DNA of 64,000 nt, from assembly GCA_944326445.1 (NCBI GenBank), contig CALVDZ010000007.1:1-64000 (forward strand), given 5' to 3'. The position numbers and the translations under genes are program-made. Shown piece by piece: positions 24,703 through 33,617 of this stretch. The notes beneath the pieces are model-generated. The model worked only from the letters and a program-made list of their open reading frames with translations. It searched no databases and had not been told where the DNA came from. Each line of letters starts with the position of its first letter. Position 1 is the stretch's first letter. Origin of the DNA: an uncultured Helicobacter sp. Its GTDB lineage: Bacteria; Campylobacterota; Campylobacteria; Campylobacterales; Helicobacteraceae.

Positions 24703-24971
24703 GCATAAGGTTGTGTTGGGGGGTGTTAAGGTATTAGGTTTGTGTTCGGGGGAAAATGGCTCTTTTTCGTTTCGCTACGCTCACATCAGCAGAGCGGGTA
24801 TGCAATGTGATAAGGTTGAAAAATTTCTAAAGAAACTTTGTTTTGTGAAAGGCACGGACGCCAAGTCCGCTAACCTTCCCCAAATTTTTCAAAACTTACA
24901 CAGCCACACCGCAAATACTAATTTTGTTGCTTGCAATAGCAACCCTACAGAATCCACACCAAGCGAGGCAG

Positions 24972-25617
24972 AGCCAAGCACGGAGTGTAAGGAAAATACA
25001 GAATCTAAGGAAAGCTTAGAATCTAGCCTAACAGAATCTCAAGCAGATTCAGAATCTAAACAGCTTACAGAATCCACAACACCAAAAAACCTTAACAAGG
25101 CTTTGCCAAATAAAATATGTAGCGCGGCAGCACATACCATCTCTCGCCCTTGTCGTGTGTGGCAAAACGAAGTTTCTTTAGAAAAATCAGGAAAAAGGTG
25201 GCAGCAGTGCCACCACTGATTTTTTGCCTAGACAAGGATACAGCGAGGCACTCTCCCCGATTGCGCAAAAAGAGCCAACGGGTTGCAAGCCAAGCCACAG
25301 CAAAAAAGCGGCGCTTTATCTTTTTCGGGGCTTTAACGAGCGGGGAGGGGATAACACCCCTTTTTCTTTTGCGCAAACAAGTGATGATGAGAAGCTAGAA
25401 AATATCCGTGAGAAAAAGAATCTAAGAGGCTAGATTCTACATTTTGCTTTTGTGAATCTTTAGAATCTGCGGAGTTAGATTCTGTATTTGAATCTGAAGT
25501 ATTAAATCTTAGAATCTGTGTGTGTTTTAGATTCCAAATCTGTCAAATTAGATTCTGTTAGACTAGATTCTAAGCTTTCCTTAGATTCTGTATTTTCCTT
25601 ACATTCCGTGCTTGGCT
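24972..25617. repeat. Long-inverted-repeat element, copy 1
   Basis: Arms 24972-25039 and 25550-25617 are nearly perfect reverse complements (about 66 of 68 by eye), starting AGCCAAGCACGGA. Between them lie a part encoding ESKQLTESTTPK in one frame and a core of about 190 bases (25236-25428) shared with copy 2. No transposase is encoded. The element resembles a non-autonomous mobile unit or the decayed remains of a repeated gene. Confidence 0.75.
25236..25428 (+). repeat. Core direct repeat, copy 1
   Basis: Begins GGATACAGCGAGGC and includes CAACGGGTTGCAAGCCAAGC, AAAAAAGCGGCGCTTTATCT and GAAAATATCCGTGAGAA. Matched at 28377-28568 in the same orientation with high identity. The shared part reads FAQTSD then EKLENIRE in one frame, but frames shift between copies, so conservation looks like nucleotide rather than protein conservation. 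Confidence 0.85.
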
Positions 25618-25697
25618 TGCCCGCTCTGACTTAAGAGCGTAGAGCAAGCAAAAGCCCTTTTCCCGAGTGCAAGCTCAATGTATAGAATCTAAAAACC

Positions 25698-27953
25698 TCA
25701 CAACCTCCCCCCAATCTGCACATAAAACGCCGCGCCGGGCGCGCGATAGTAGCTATAATATTTGTGGTTAAAGATATTGGTAGCATTTAGGCTCACTTCA
25801 TAATGCCCACCAAAGCGCACGCCAAGCCGCACATCAGCTAAAATATAAGAATCTATCGCCCCATACACGCCGCTTATGGTGTCGCTATTATCCTCCCTGC
25901 TAAAGGGCTTGCTCATACACTCCACCCCAAAGCTCCCAAAAAAGCGGCTATCATCATAATAAATCTGCCCATAGGCAAGGTGGGTGGGTATGCCTGTGAG
26001 TTTTTTGCCTATGGTGGCGGGATTTGCGGGGTTTTGTAGCATTTGTGAGTTGGTAAAAGTGTAGGTAAATAGCACCCCAAAAGAAAGCGGGAGATTTTGC
26101 CTATAAGAGAGCTCTAAGCCGTTGATGAGGGCTAGTCCGCCGTTGAGATAGGATTGGTTTGCGCTGTCGCGATAGATGATATCCTCTAGGTAGGTGTGGA
26201 AATAATAGGCTTTGATAAGCCCTTCATAATGCGCGGGGATTTTCTGCTCTATGCCTATGTCAAAGCTCGTTACGCTTTCAGGGCGCAGGGTGGGATTGCC
26301 CAGCACCTGCGTGCCATCGGAGTATTTGTAGTTTGCGATGAGTTGGGACATATTAGGCGCGCGAAAGCCCTGCCCAAAGGAGAGTTTAAGCAGGCTTGTG
26401 GGGGTGAATTGGTAGTTTAGGCTAGCCTTTGGGCTAAGTTTGGATTTGTGGTTAGAATCCGTGGGGGCACTCAGCGGCACGCTAGTAGAGAGGCTCTCAT
26501 AGCCATAGCCTAGCCAATAGTCATAGCGCAAGCCAAGCGAGGTGCTAAGCCCCTTAAGCCACACGCTGCGCCACTCCACAAAGCCCCCAAGGCTAAGCGA
26601 GTTCGCGCTTCTTTGCGCCTTTGTGCCTAGGCTAGGGCTAGAGAAGTCGCGCCAATTTGTGATATTGCTCTCACTAATGCTTGTGCTGATATGGCGCGTC
26701 TGTATCCCCACTAGCACGCTCTGTTCTAGCGTATGGGGAATCTCAAAGGGGAGGCTTGTGAAAATATCGAGATTGTCAATGCCACTGCGCGTAAAGGTGC
26801 GCGTGCCCTGCCCGCCAAATACGCTTGTGTTGGCACTAGATTCATTGTTAGAATCCGCCCCGCCATCGGGATTATGAAAGGTATCAAAGCCATCAATCCT
26901 CGAGTATTTGAGGCTTAGCAGAGTCTCGTCAAAATACTGCCTGTAGCCGATATAGGCGATACTTTGGTTATAAAACTCCTTGCCTATGCCGCGCAGGGCA
27001 TACATAGGCATAGGGCGGTTGCCAGTATTGCTTGTGTTTGTGTTATCGCCCCACACGACATTGCCGCTGCTATCGCGCAAAAAACTGCGTTGGTTTAGAT
27101 GGTCGTAGGTGTAGTTATTAAAACTCCCGCCTAGATCTAGCGTCGCATTGGGCGTGAAGTCGTATTCTGCCCTCACTCGCACATCGTGCGTGTGGTAGCT
27201 CTGCGCCCCCATATCGCCGATTAGCGTGATGGGCGCGCCGCTCGTGGTGCTTGAGGGAATGCCCCCGCTCACGCCATTTAGGAGTGTATCATCGGGATAT
27301 ACCCACGCGCTATCGGCAGCATAGCCCCCAGAGCGTGCAAAACCATAGCTAGCCTTAAGGCGCAATCGCTTATGTAAAAGCGCATCGCCCACCGAGAGAT
27401 AGCCACGCAGGGTGTTGCGCGGGGCGGTGTCGTTATCAAAGCCATTGCCATAGCCTAAAAAGCCATTTGCGCTAAATGCCTTTGGCATTGAGGTTACGAA
27501 GTGTATCGCCCCGCCGATAGCCCCCGAGCCATAGAGATTAGAAAAGGGACCGCGGATAACCTCCACCTGTTCCAAATCCGCGGGATTCATCGCGACAATC
27601 ATCTTGGTGTTGTTGTTCATATCATTGAGGATAACGCCATCGAGCATTATCGCCGCGCCATTGGCAATCCCGCGGATAGTGAGCGTATCAAAGGTATCTA
27701 GCCCGCGCGATTTGCTCTGTCTCACTCCCTCTATCCCGCGCAGTGTGTCGCTAAACTTGGCATTGGGACGCAGCTCAATGTCCTTTTTGCTCACCACGCT
27801 CACATTCCCCGCTGCCTCATCGAGCGTGGTTTCCACACGCGTGGCGGTAACGATGCTAGATTCTAGCTTGTGGTAGTGCGGGCGGGCGTTGGGGAGTGTG
27901 TCGGCTAGGAGGTAGATGGGGAGGAGGAGGGGGAGAGGCAGATGATGGTTCAT
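25698..27953 (-). CDS. TonB-dependent outer-membrane receptor
   Basis: Outer-membrane, TonB-energised transporter of 751 residues. After a signal peptide, the plug domain runs from about 35 to 160: SSIVTATRVETTLDEA, then DTLRGIEGVRQ, LTIRGIANGAAIMLDGV and VEVIRGPFSNLYGSGAIGGAI. The rest is a 22-strand barrel ending with the aromatic-terminated strand FYVQIGGRL. The N-terminal VTATR stretch resembles a TonB box. AAGGA precedes the ATG. It shares orientation with the downstream ABC importer and probably feeds it. The ligand cannot be read. Flanked on both sides by copies of the same repeat element. Confidence 0.92.
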   Translation of the reverse strand: MNHHLPLPLLLPIYLLADTLPNARPHYHKLESSIVTATRVETTLDEAAGNVSVVSKKDIELRPNAKFSDTLRGIEGVRQSKSRGLDTFDTLTIRGIANGAAIMLDGVILNDMNNNTKMIVAMNPADLEQVEVIRGPFSNLYGSGAIGGAIHFVTSMPKAFSANGFLGYGNGFDNDTAPRNTLRGYLSVGDALLHKRLRLKASYGFARSGGYAADSAWVYPDDTLLNGVSGGIPSSTTSGAPITLIGDMGAQSYHTHDVRVRAEYDFTPNATLDLGGSFNNYTYDHLNQRSFLRDSSGNVVWGDNTNTSNTGNRPMPMYALRGIGKEFYNQSIAYIGYRQYFDETLLSLKYSRIDGFDTFHNPDGGADSNNESSANTSVFGGQGTRTFTRSGIDNLDIFTSLPFEIPHTLEQSVLVGIQTRHISTSISESNITNWRDFSSPSLGTKAQRSANSLSLGGFVEWRSVWLKGLSTSLGLRYDYWLGYGYESLSTSVPLSAPTDSNHKSKLSPKASLNYQFTPTSLLKLSFGQGFRAPNMSQLIANYKYSDGTQVLGNPTLRPESVTSFDIGIEQKIPAHYEGLIKAYYFHTYLEDIIYRDSANQSYLNGGLALINGLELSYRQNLPLSFGVLFTYTFTNSQMLQNPANPATIGKKLTGIPTHLAYGQIYYDDSRFFGSFGVECMSKPFSREDNSDTISGVYGAIDSYILADVRLGVRFGGHYEVSLNATNIFNHKYYSYYRAPGAAFYVQIGGRL

Positions 27954-28110
27954 AGGTGTTCCTTTTTAGATTCTAAAATTTTGGAAATTCGTCTCTTACG
28001 CAATCTTTGAATGAGTGCGGTGGCTCGACTTCGGGCACTACCGCCTAAGGTAGCTTCCTCGTCTCGCCTTGCACAACATTCAAATCTTACGCAAGATACT
28101 AGAATTTCCG

Positions 28111-28714
28111 GCAAGCCAAGCGCGGAATCTAAGGCAAATTCAGAATCTAGTGCGGATTTAGATTCTAGATTCAACAATTCAGATTTAGAATCTAAACGAC
28201 TTACAGAATCCACCACTTCAAAAAGCTTGTGCGAGGCTTTGCCAAATATCAATAGTGTGCGCGGTAGCGCAAGCCGAAGCAGAATCTAAAGATTCTACAT
28301 CTTTAGATTCTGCCATTTTTGCTCTGCAAAAATCAAATCAATGTGTAGGTGCGATAGCACCAACCGCGCTAGAAGCGGATACAGCGAGGCTCTCTCCCCG
28401 ATTGCCGAAAAGACCCAACGGGTTGCAAGCCAAGCCACAGCAAAAAAGCGGCGCTTTATCTTTTTCGGGGCTGGGGAGAGCGGGGAGAGGGGAAACCCCT
28501 TTTCTTTTTGCGCAAACAAGCGACTTTGAGAAGCTAGAAAATATCCGTGAGAACACGACTCTAAGAAACTTAGAATCTAGCACAGATTCAGAATCTAGAT
28601 TTTGATTAGATTCTGTGTGCTCTTTAGATTCTGAATCTGCTTGAGATTCTGTTAGACTAGATTATAAGTCCGCACTAGATTCTGAATTTTCCTTACATTC
28701 TGCGCTTGGCTTGC
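28111..28714. repeat. Long-inverted-repeat element, copy 2
   Basis: Arms 28111-28168 and 28659-28714 are reverse complements with a few mismatches and start GCAAGCCAAGCGCGGA, like copy 1. The distance from left arm to core (about 265 bases) equals that in copy 1. A middle part encodes ESKRLTESTTSKSL, matching ESKQLTESTTPKNL of copy 1. The gap 27954-28889 between the receptor and cytochrome genes holds no credible gene. Confidence 0.75.
28377..28568 (+). repeat. Core direct repeat, copy 2
   Basis: High-identity match to 25236-25428 in the same orientation, with small indels (GGGGAGAGCGGGGAGAGG in place of TTAACGAGCGGGGAGGGG). The pair flanks the TonB receptor gene, so recombination between them would delete or duplicate that gene. 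Confidence 0.85.
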
Positions 28715-28889
28715 TGGGCATTCTAAAATTTCCGATGAGAAATGTGGGTTGCAAGCAAAAGTGGGAGGGAGCTACCTAGGCGTATGTAACCAAAGCACTT
28801 TTGTGCCGCTCCCGCATTTATCGCCAAAACGAAGTTTCTTTAGAAAAGCGCAATGCCTACAAACACAGAAACTAGAATCTATAAATATC

Positions 28890-29561
28890 TCACTCCTCCA
28901 CCGCAAAACTCCCCTTCGCGTGCGCCTGCAAATACTCCCAAATCAGCTTATCATTAGCCTCTGTGGGCATTGCAAAGGCGCGCATCGTGCCATAGATCCC
29001 CTCCCACTCTTGGATAGTGTGCTCGCTAGGGGCGTGCGCTGCGTGGCACATCGAGCAATTGTCGTAATACACAAACTCATTTTCACTCCAAAGCGCACTA
29101 GAATCTTGCAGCACATCTTGCTTTAGCAGCGCCACCTCTAGCGTATCTGAATCCACCCCGCCGCTAGTGAATGTGATCGCTGGGCGCATAAACTCCAAAT
29201 CCCCATAGAGCACTTGGGAATCGCCCTCTTTTTTATACCCCTTGACTTTGAGCACGACATACTCGCCCATTTGTCGCACTTCCTCGCCACCAAAGCCCTT
29301 GATCGTGCTGCCAATGGCGTTTTTGCCTTCACTATCAAACACCCTCACGCCATCTTCTTTGGCAAAAAAGTGATTATCACCTTTTTTTGCCACTGCCTGC
29401 GTCTGCGCGTCCTTTAGGCTAAAGCAAGTATGGCACGAATCTTCCACGCCCGCAAACGCACTGCCACCAAACGCGCCCGCGCCACTTTTGGATTGAGCCA
29501 CAAACCCAACCACGCACGCAACTCCAACCACCACAATCCCAAAAATTACTCCTTTTTTCAT
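28890..29561 (-). CDS. Periplasmic monohaem c-type cytochrome, partner of the TorA-like reductase
   Basis: Electron donor to the molybdenum reductase encoded just upstream. The 223-residue product has an N-terminal hydrophobic anchor or signal (about 5-22) and one haem motif, CSMCH, at 169-173 in a short C-terminal cytochrome domain. A second pair, CHTC near residue 43, lacks the histidine and is not a haem site. This resembles the Campylobacter Cj0265c cytochrome paired with Cj0264c. AGGAG eight bases upstream supports the start, only 3 bases after the reductase stop. Confidence 0.85.
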   Translation of the reverse strand: MKKGVIFGIVVVGVACVVGFVAQSKSGAGAFGGSAFAGVEDSCHTCFSLKDAQTQAVAKKGDNHFFAKEDGVRVFDSEGKNAIGSTIKGFGGEEVRQMGEYVVLKVKGYKKEGDSQVLYGDLEFMRPAITFTSGGVDSDTLEVALLKQDVLQDSSALWSENEFVYYDNCSMCHAAHAPSEHTIQEWEGIYGTMRAFAMPTEANDKLIWEYLQAHAKGSFAVEE

Positions 29562-29564
29562 AAC

Positions 29565-31958
29565 TTACGCTCCTATGATTTGGGGTGCTGATGAAGACTT
29601 GTAGGGCTCTAGCACCTCGTCTTTGCCAAGCTTTCTGATACCCACTAGGCAGGTATTTACCGATGTGGCTTGTGCCCAGCGACTTGTCGGACGCGAGCTT
29701 GTGAGCACATTGCACGATCCTGCGTTGCAGCGGGGTAGCTCATCGTCTGGATTTTGTGGATCATACCACGCGCCCTCTTGAATCTGCACGACACCCTCGC
29801 GGATAAAGTCCGTCACAAACGCCCCCGCAAGCACCGCTCCGCGCTTGTTATACACCTCCACGACTTCCCCGTGCTTGATCCCAAGCCTTGCCGCATCTTG
29901 CGTGTTGATCACTACTGGCTCGCGCCCTTGGATTTTATACATACCGCGCACCCAAGTGTTGTCAAGCTGACTATGCACGCGATAGCGCGGGTGGGGCGTG
30001 AGCAGATGGAAGGGATAGTCTTTAGATTCTGCGCTGCCTAGGTATTCCTCTGGTTCAAACCACATCAAATGCCCCTTGAAATCCACCAAATCCGCCTTTT
30101 GGAATTTATCCACAAAGAACTGAATCTTGCCGCTTTGGGTGGCGAGTTTATTGGCTATAGGATCGGCTCTGAAGTCCGCGTGGCGCACATATTCATACGC
30201 CTCCTTGTCGATATCAAACTCCACGAAGCCATCACGCCAAAAAGTCTCAAAATCCTTGAAATTCACGCCACTAGAGCTATTGTAGAATTTTTCTATCCAT
30301 TCCATATAGCTCATACCGCCCGTGTAGCGATTATAGAGCTCCTCGCCACCGAGTTTTTTGCTCAAATCCGCAAAAATCTCAAAATCGTCCCTATGCTCAT
30401 AAGTGGGCTCGATAACCTTGCGCATCGCATAAATCACATTGCGTGAGTAAGTCCCCCCGCTTGTGATATCATCGCGCTCCAGCGTGCAGGTGCTAGGAAA
30501 TACGACATCTGCCATCTTTGCCATCGGTGTCCACCACGGCTCATGCACGACTACGGTATCCACACTCCTAATGGCGCGGATAAGCTCGTTGGTATTAGGA
30601 TGGTGCCCAAGTAGCGTCGCGCCGCAGCAATAAATCATCTTAATCTCAGGGAATGTGATCACGCGCCCTTTGAAGTTGATCGACTTGCCCGGATTGAGGA
30701 TACACTCACTAATGCGACTTGCAGGGATAGAGAAGCCCACGCGATTGCGCCCTTGAGAAAGTCCGGGAGTCGTCGTGTAGCCGCTATTTGCCTGCCCGCC
30801 CCCTGCATAATGCATAGAAAATCCAACGCCCCCGCCGGGCAAGCCAATCTGTCCTATCATACTCGCAAGCGCGATAAGCCCCCAATCCGCCTGCTCGCCG
30901 TATTGTGCGCGCTGCATTGCCCAATTGCCCGCGATAAAGGTGCGTTGTGAGACAAACAAATCCGCGAGATCTTTAATGCTAGATTCTGAAACTTCGGTGA
31001 TCTTTGACGCCCACGCTATGTCTTTTGCCACGCCATCGCTCTGCCCTAGGAGATAAGGGAGGAATTTATCAAACCCATCGGTGTAGGTCTCTATAAACGC
31101 CTTGTCGTATTTGCCGCTTGTGTAGAGATAGTGCATCAACCCAAGCATAAGCGCGACATCGGTATTTGGGCGGATTTTTATCCACTGCGCATCAAACATC
31201 TGCGCGCTTTCATTGTAGTATGGATCGATACAGATAAATCTAATCCCCGCTTGCTTGTATTGCGGATAATAGGTATCGTTGAGATGGTTTGGCACGACAT
31301 AATCGATACGATTGCATTTAAAGAGATCCGCGCCCCACATCACATACACTTTGGTGTGCTTGATGATTTGCTCGTGGGTGGTTTGCTGCGAATACACTTC
31401 CATATCGCCGATGATATCGCTATTGACGCGCCCTGCCGCGCCATTGCTATACTCTCCATCCGTGCCCACCGCGCCACCAAGCGCGATATTAAAAAACCTC
31501 CCTGCCACACTATTGGCATTATGCAATCGCCCCACGTGCCCCCAGCCACCATAGGCGGCGTTGTAGATATTCTCCCGTGGCGTGGCTTTTATCTTTTGTG
31601 CCACAAGCTCTAGGGCAGTATCCCAATCCACGCGCACAAAGGGCTCCCTGCCGCGCATATGCGGATTGTTTTTGCCCTCTAGAAATCCTTTGCGCACGCA
31701 CGGATACTTCACGCGTGAATCTGTATAAACTCTATCGATCATAGATTCTATCATCACGCTTGGATTTTTGTCCTGTGGGCTTTTGAGCACCTCGACAAAC
31801 TTCCCATCTTTTACCTTTGCGATAAATGGACCAAAGTGCGTGGCGTGCGGGATAAGCTGAATATCATTTATCGCACCAGCTGCTTTGAGAGAAGACAGAG
31901 AGCTCGAGAGAGCGAGAGAAACCATCGCCGAGTTTTTGAGCATATCGCGTCTTGTCAT
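29565..31958 (-). CDS. Molybdopterin S/N-oxide reductase (TorA/BisC/Cj0264c type)
   Basis: Periplasmic terminal reductase for TMAO, DMSO or similar oxides. The 797-residue product opens with a twin-arginine signal, TRRDMLKNSAMVSLAL, and lacks the N-terminal 4Fe-4S cysteine cluster, as in the DMSO reductase class. Family blocks include NAAYGGWGHVGRLHNANSVAGRF, YVMWGADLFKCNRIDYVVPNH, FAGNWAMQRAQYGEQADWG-like pterin contacts and HPRYRVHSQLDNTW near the C-terminus. GGAGG precedes the ATG. A strong TATAAT lies about 35 bases upstream. It forms a two-gene unit with the cytochrome and would support anaerobic respiration. Confidence 0.93.
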   Translation of the reverse strand: MTRRDMLKNSAMVSLALSSSLSSLKAAGAINDIQLIPHATHFGPFIAKVKDGKFVEVLKSPQDKNPSVMIESMIDRVYTDSRVKYPCVRKGFLEGKNNPHMRGREPFVRVDWDTALELVAQKIKATPRENIYNAAYGGWGHVGRLHNANSVAGRFFNIALGGAVGTDGEYSNGAAGRVNSDIIGDMEVYSQQTTHEQIIKHTKVYVMWGADLFKCNRIDYVVPNHLNDTYYPQYKQAGIRFICIDPYYNESAQMFDAQWIKIRPNTDVALMLGLMHYLYTSGKYDKAFIETYTDGFDKFLPYLLGQSDGVAKDIAWASKITEVSESSIKDLADLFVSQRTFIAGNWAMQRAQYGEQADWGLIALASMIGQIGLPGGGVGFSMHYAGGGQANSGYTTTPGLSQGRNRVGFSIPASRISECILNPGKSINFKGRVITFPEIKMIYCCGATLLGHHPNTNELIRAIRSVDTVVVHEPWWTPMAKMADVVFPSTCTLERDDITSGGTYSRNVIYAMRKVIEPTYEHRDDFEIFADLSKKLGGEELYNRYTGGMSYMEWIEKFYNSSSGVNFKDFETFWRDGFVEFDIDKEAYEYVRHADFRADPIANKLATQSGKIQFFVDKFQKADLVDFKGHLMWFEPEEYLGSAESKDYPFHLLTPHPRYRVHSQLDNTWVRGMYKIQGREPVVINTQDAARLGIKHGEVVEVYNKRGAVLAGAFVTDFIREGVVQIQEGAWYDPQNPDDELPRCNAGSCNVLTSSRPTSRWAQATSVNTCLVGIRKLGKDEVLEPYKSSSAPQIIGA

Positions 31959-31993
31959 ATTAACCCCTCCTGTTTTTGAAAGTAAAGGGGGGC

Positions 31994-31999
31994 ATTATA
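31994..31999 (-). promoter_or_regulatory. Probable -10 element of the torA-like operon
   Basis: TATAAT on the minus strand within CATTATAATG, 36 bases upstream of the reductase ATG and followed by a run of six C. The flanking CATTATAATG is itself a 10-base palindrome. Confidence 0.6.
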
Positions 32000-32034
32000 A
32001 TGCGTCTAGCAAAAAAGTAAAGGTATATAAAAAT

Positions 32035-32823
32035 TTAGCGTTTTAGTCCATTGACGACTTGGAGCATAGAATCTGCAGTTTGAATCGTCTTAGAATTTGC
32101 CTCATAGGCTCTCTGTCCCGTGATTAAGTCCGTCATCTCTTCTACGAGTTTGACATTGCTTAGCTCGATAAAGCCCTGTCGGAGCTGCCCAAACCCATCT
32201 AAGCCCGGCACGCCTGCGATTGGCTCGCCCGAAGCGTTGGTGTTGATGAGCAGATTATCGCCTAGTGCGTGCAAGCCTGCGGGATTGACAAAATTTACAA
32301 TCTCAATTTGCCCTAGCACATTTATCTCTGTTTGGTTGCCCTCAATCACGCTCACCGTGCCATCGGTGCCTATGTTAATCTGTGTGGTGTTCTCGGGGAT
32401 TGTGATATTTGGGATAAGCGGGTAGCCATCGGGCGTTACGACATTGCCCTCGCTATCGAGCTTGAAGCTCCCCGCGCGCGTGTAGGCGATATTGCCATCG
32501 GGGAGCTGAATCTGAAAAAACCCATTGCCCGTAATGGCAATATCGAGGTTGTTTTCTGTCTCTTTTGGGTGCCCTTGTGAGAAGAGTTTTTGCACCGAGA
32601 TGGGACGCACCCCAATCCCCACTTCTATGCCCGTTGGCGAGATAGTCGTCTCACTTGTGGAAGTCCCAGCGTATTGCAGCACTTGATAAAACAAATCCGC
32701 AAATTCCGCGCGCTGCTTTTTGTAGCCTATGGTATTGACATTGGCGATGTTGTTTGAGGTGGTGTCGATTTGTAACTGCTGTCCTAGCATACCCGTGGTG
32801 GCGGTGTAGAGAGATCTCATCAT
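32035..32823 (-). CDS. flgG: Flagellar basal-body distal rod protein FlgG
   Basis: Structural subunit of the flagellar distal rod, exported by the flagellar type III apparatus. The 262-residue product has the conserved N-terminus MMRSLYTATTGMLGQQLQIDTTSNNIANVNTIGYKK and the C-terminal coiled region ANSKTIQTADSMLQVVNGLKR, diagnostic for FlgG. ATG 32823 with AAGGA six bases upstream is preferred to a TTG at 32829. No sigma-54 GG-N10-GC element was found upstream. Confidence 0.95.
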   Translation of the reverse strand: MMRSLYTATTGMLGQQLQIDTTSNNIANVNTIGYKKQRAEFADLFYQVLQYAGTSTSETTISPTGIEVGIGVRPISVQKLFSQGHPKETENNLDIAITGNGFFQIQLPDGNIAYTRAGSFKLDSEGNVVTPDGYPLIPNITIPENTTQINIGTDGTVSVIEGNQTEINVLGQIEIVNFVNPAGLHALGDNLLINTNASGEPIAGVPGLDGFGQLRQGFIELSNVKLVEEMTDLITGQRAYEANSKTIQTADSMLQVVNGLKR

Positions 32824-32918
32824 AGGCAATCCTTAATAAGGCGTGATGGCATTTGTGCCAAAAATATAGAATCTAAAAGCAAAAGTAATTCCTTTAATAT
32901 CCCATAAGAGAAAATGTA

Positions 32919-32924
32919 TTATAA
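32919..32924 (+). promoter_or_regulatory. Probable -10 element of the TRIC-dnaX-tsaE-lptB-rpoN run
   Basis: TATAAT within ATGTATTATAATCCC, 35 bases before ATG 32959. Its presence argues against an upstream ATG at 32914, which would lie inside the promoter. Confidence 0.6.
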
Positions 32925-32958
32925 TCCCTGCCTAGACTACAATTCCCAAAGGCGTGAG

Positions 32959-33606
32959 ATGTCCTACCCTATCAGCGATACTGCGTTGTTGCACACACTT
33001 TTTGTTATTGGTATCAGTGTCGAAGCTATCACGGGTGCGCTCGCAGCGGGCAGGCACAAAATGGATCTCTTTGGCGTGATGTTTATCGCGCTAGTTACCG
33101 CTATTGGCGGGGGATCTATCCGCGATGTGCTACTTGGGACTTATCCGCTCACTTGGGTAGAAAACCCGATGTATGTGATCATCATCTGTGTGTGTGCGAT
33201 CCTCACCACCCTTATCCCCAAAAAACTCGTGCGTTTTGAAAAGCTCTTCTTAAGCCTCGATGCGCTTGGCTTGGTGGTGTTTAGTATCATCGGGGCGCAG
33301 GTGGCGATGAAGCACGATCACGGGCTTATCATCGCAGTGAGCGCGGCGTGTATCACGGGGATTTTTGGCGGGATTTTGCGCGATATTTTTTGCAATCGTA
33401 TCCCGCTGGTGTTTCAAAAGGAACTCTATGCGGGCGTGAGTATGATCGCAGCGACTTTGTATTACACGCTTGTGGTGGGATTGGGGGTAGATTCACTAAT
33501 CGCCGTGCTCATCACGCTCGTGTTTGGCACGCTTTTGCGCCTCTTTGCTATCCGCTACAAGCTCAATCTCCCCACATTCTCGTATGATGATACGCACAAA
33601 CAATAA
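32959..33606 (+). CDS. Trimeric intracellular cation channel (TRIC/YadS, UPF0126) family protein
   Basis: Inner-membrane protein of 215 residues with about seven helices in two related halves. The duplicated glycine-rich motifs are visible: AIGGGSIRDVLLG and GIFGGILRDIFC. Bacterial TRIC members form trimeric potassium-permeable channels in vitro; the physiological role is unclear. The start ATG 32959 has AAGG and a promoter at suitable distance. It precedes dnaX by 11 bases, as in H. pylori-type gene order. Confidence 0.88.
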   Translation: MSYPISDTALLHTLFVIGISVEAITGALAAGRHKMDLFGVMFIALVTAIGGGSIRDVLLGTYPLTWVENPMYVIIICVCAILTTLIPKKLVRFEKLFLSLDALGLVVFSIIGAQVAMKHDHGLIIAVSAACITGIFGGILRDIFCNRIPLVFQKELYAGVSMIAATLYYTLVVGLGVDSLIAVLITLVFGTLLRLFAIRYKLNLPTFSYDDTHKQ

Positions 33607-33617
33607 TGGAGTGATTT

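Larger units (their letters stand above)
24744..25667. repeat. Outer inverted repeat enclosing the intergenic element (copy 1)
   Basis: The sequence at 24744-24799 (GGGGGAAAATGGCTCTTTTT, TCGCTACGCTC, CAGAGCGGG) is matched in reverse at 25620-25667 (CCCGCTCTG, GAGCGTAGAGC, AAAAGCCCTTTTCCCGAG). The match is imperfect, about 50 bases. It encloses the stronger inner inverted repeat. The stretch 24672-25697 holds no credible gene. Confidence 0.6.

Noticed and set aside
24713..25219. Serine/glutamate-rich 168-codon open frame upstream of the ABC operon
   Set aside because: It is made of AGAATCT-word translations inside an inverted-repeat element; the frame is not kept across the second copy and no ribosome site is seen.
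28255..28605. 116-codon open frame in the second long-inverted-repeat element
   Set aside because: The matching core of the other copy is frameshifted, so conservation follows DNA rather than protein.
24972..28714. Repeated words around the TonB receptor as a CRISPR array
   Set aside because: Spacing is irregular, there are only two core copies, arms are inverted and no cas genes are present.
25698..28889. Insertion sequence carrying the TonB receptor
   Set aside because: No transposase, no recognisable IS ends and no visible target duplication; kept only as a flanking-element hypothesis.
32824..32900. Sigma-54 promoter upstream of flgG
   Set aside because: A TTGGCAC is present, but no GC dinucleotide lies ten bases after the GG, so the -24/-12 spacing fails.
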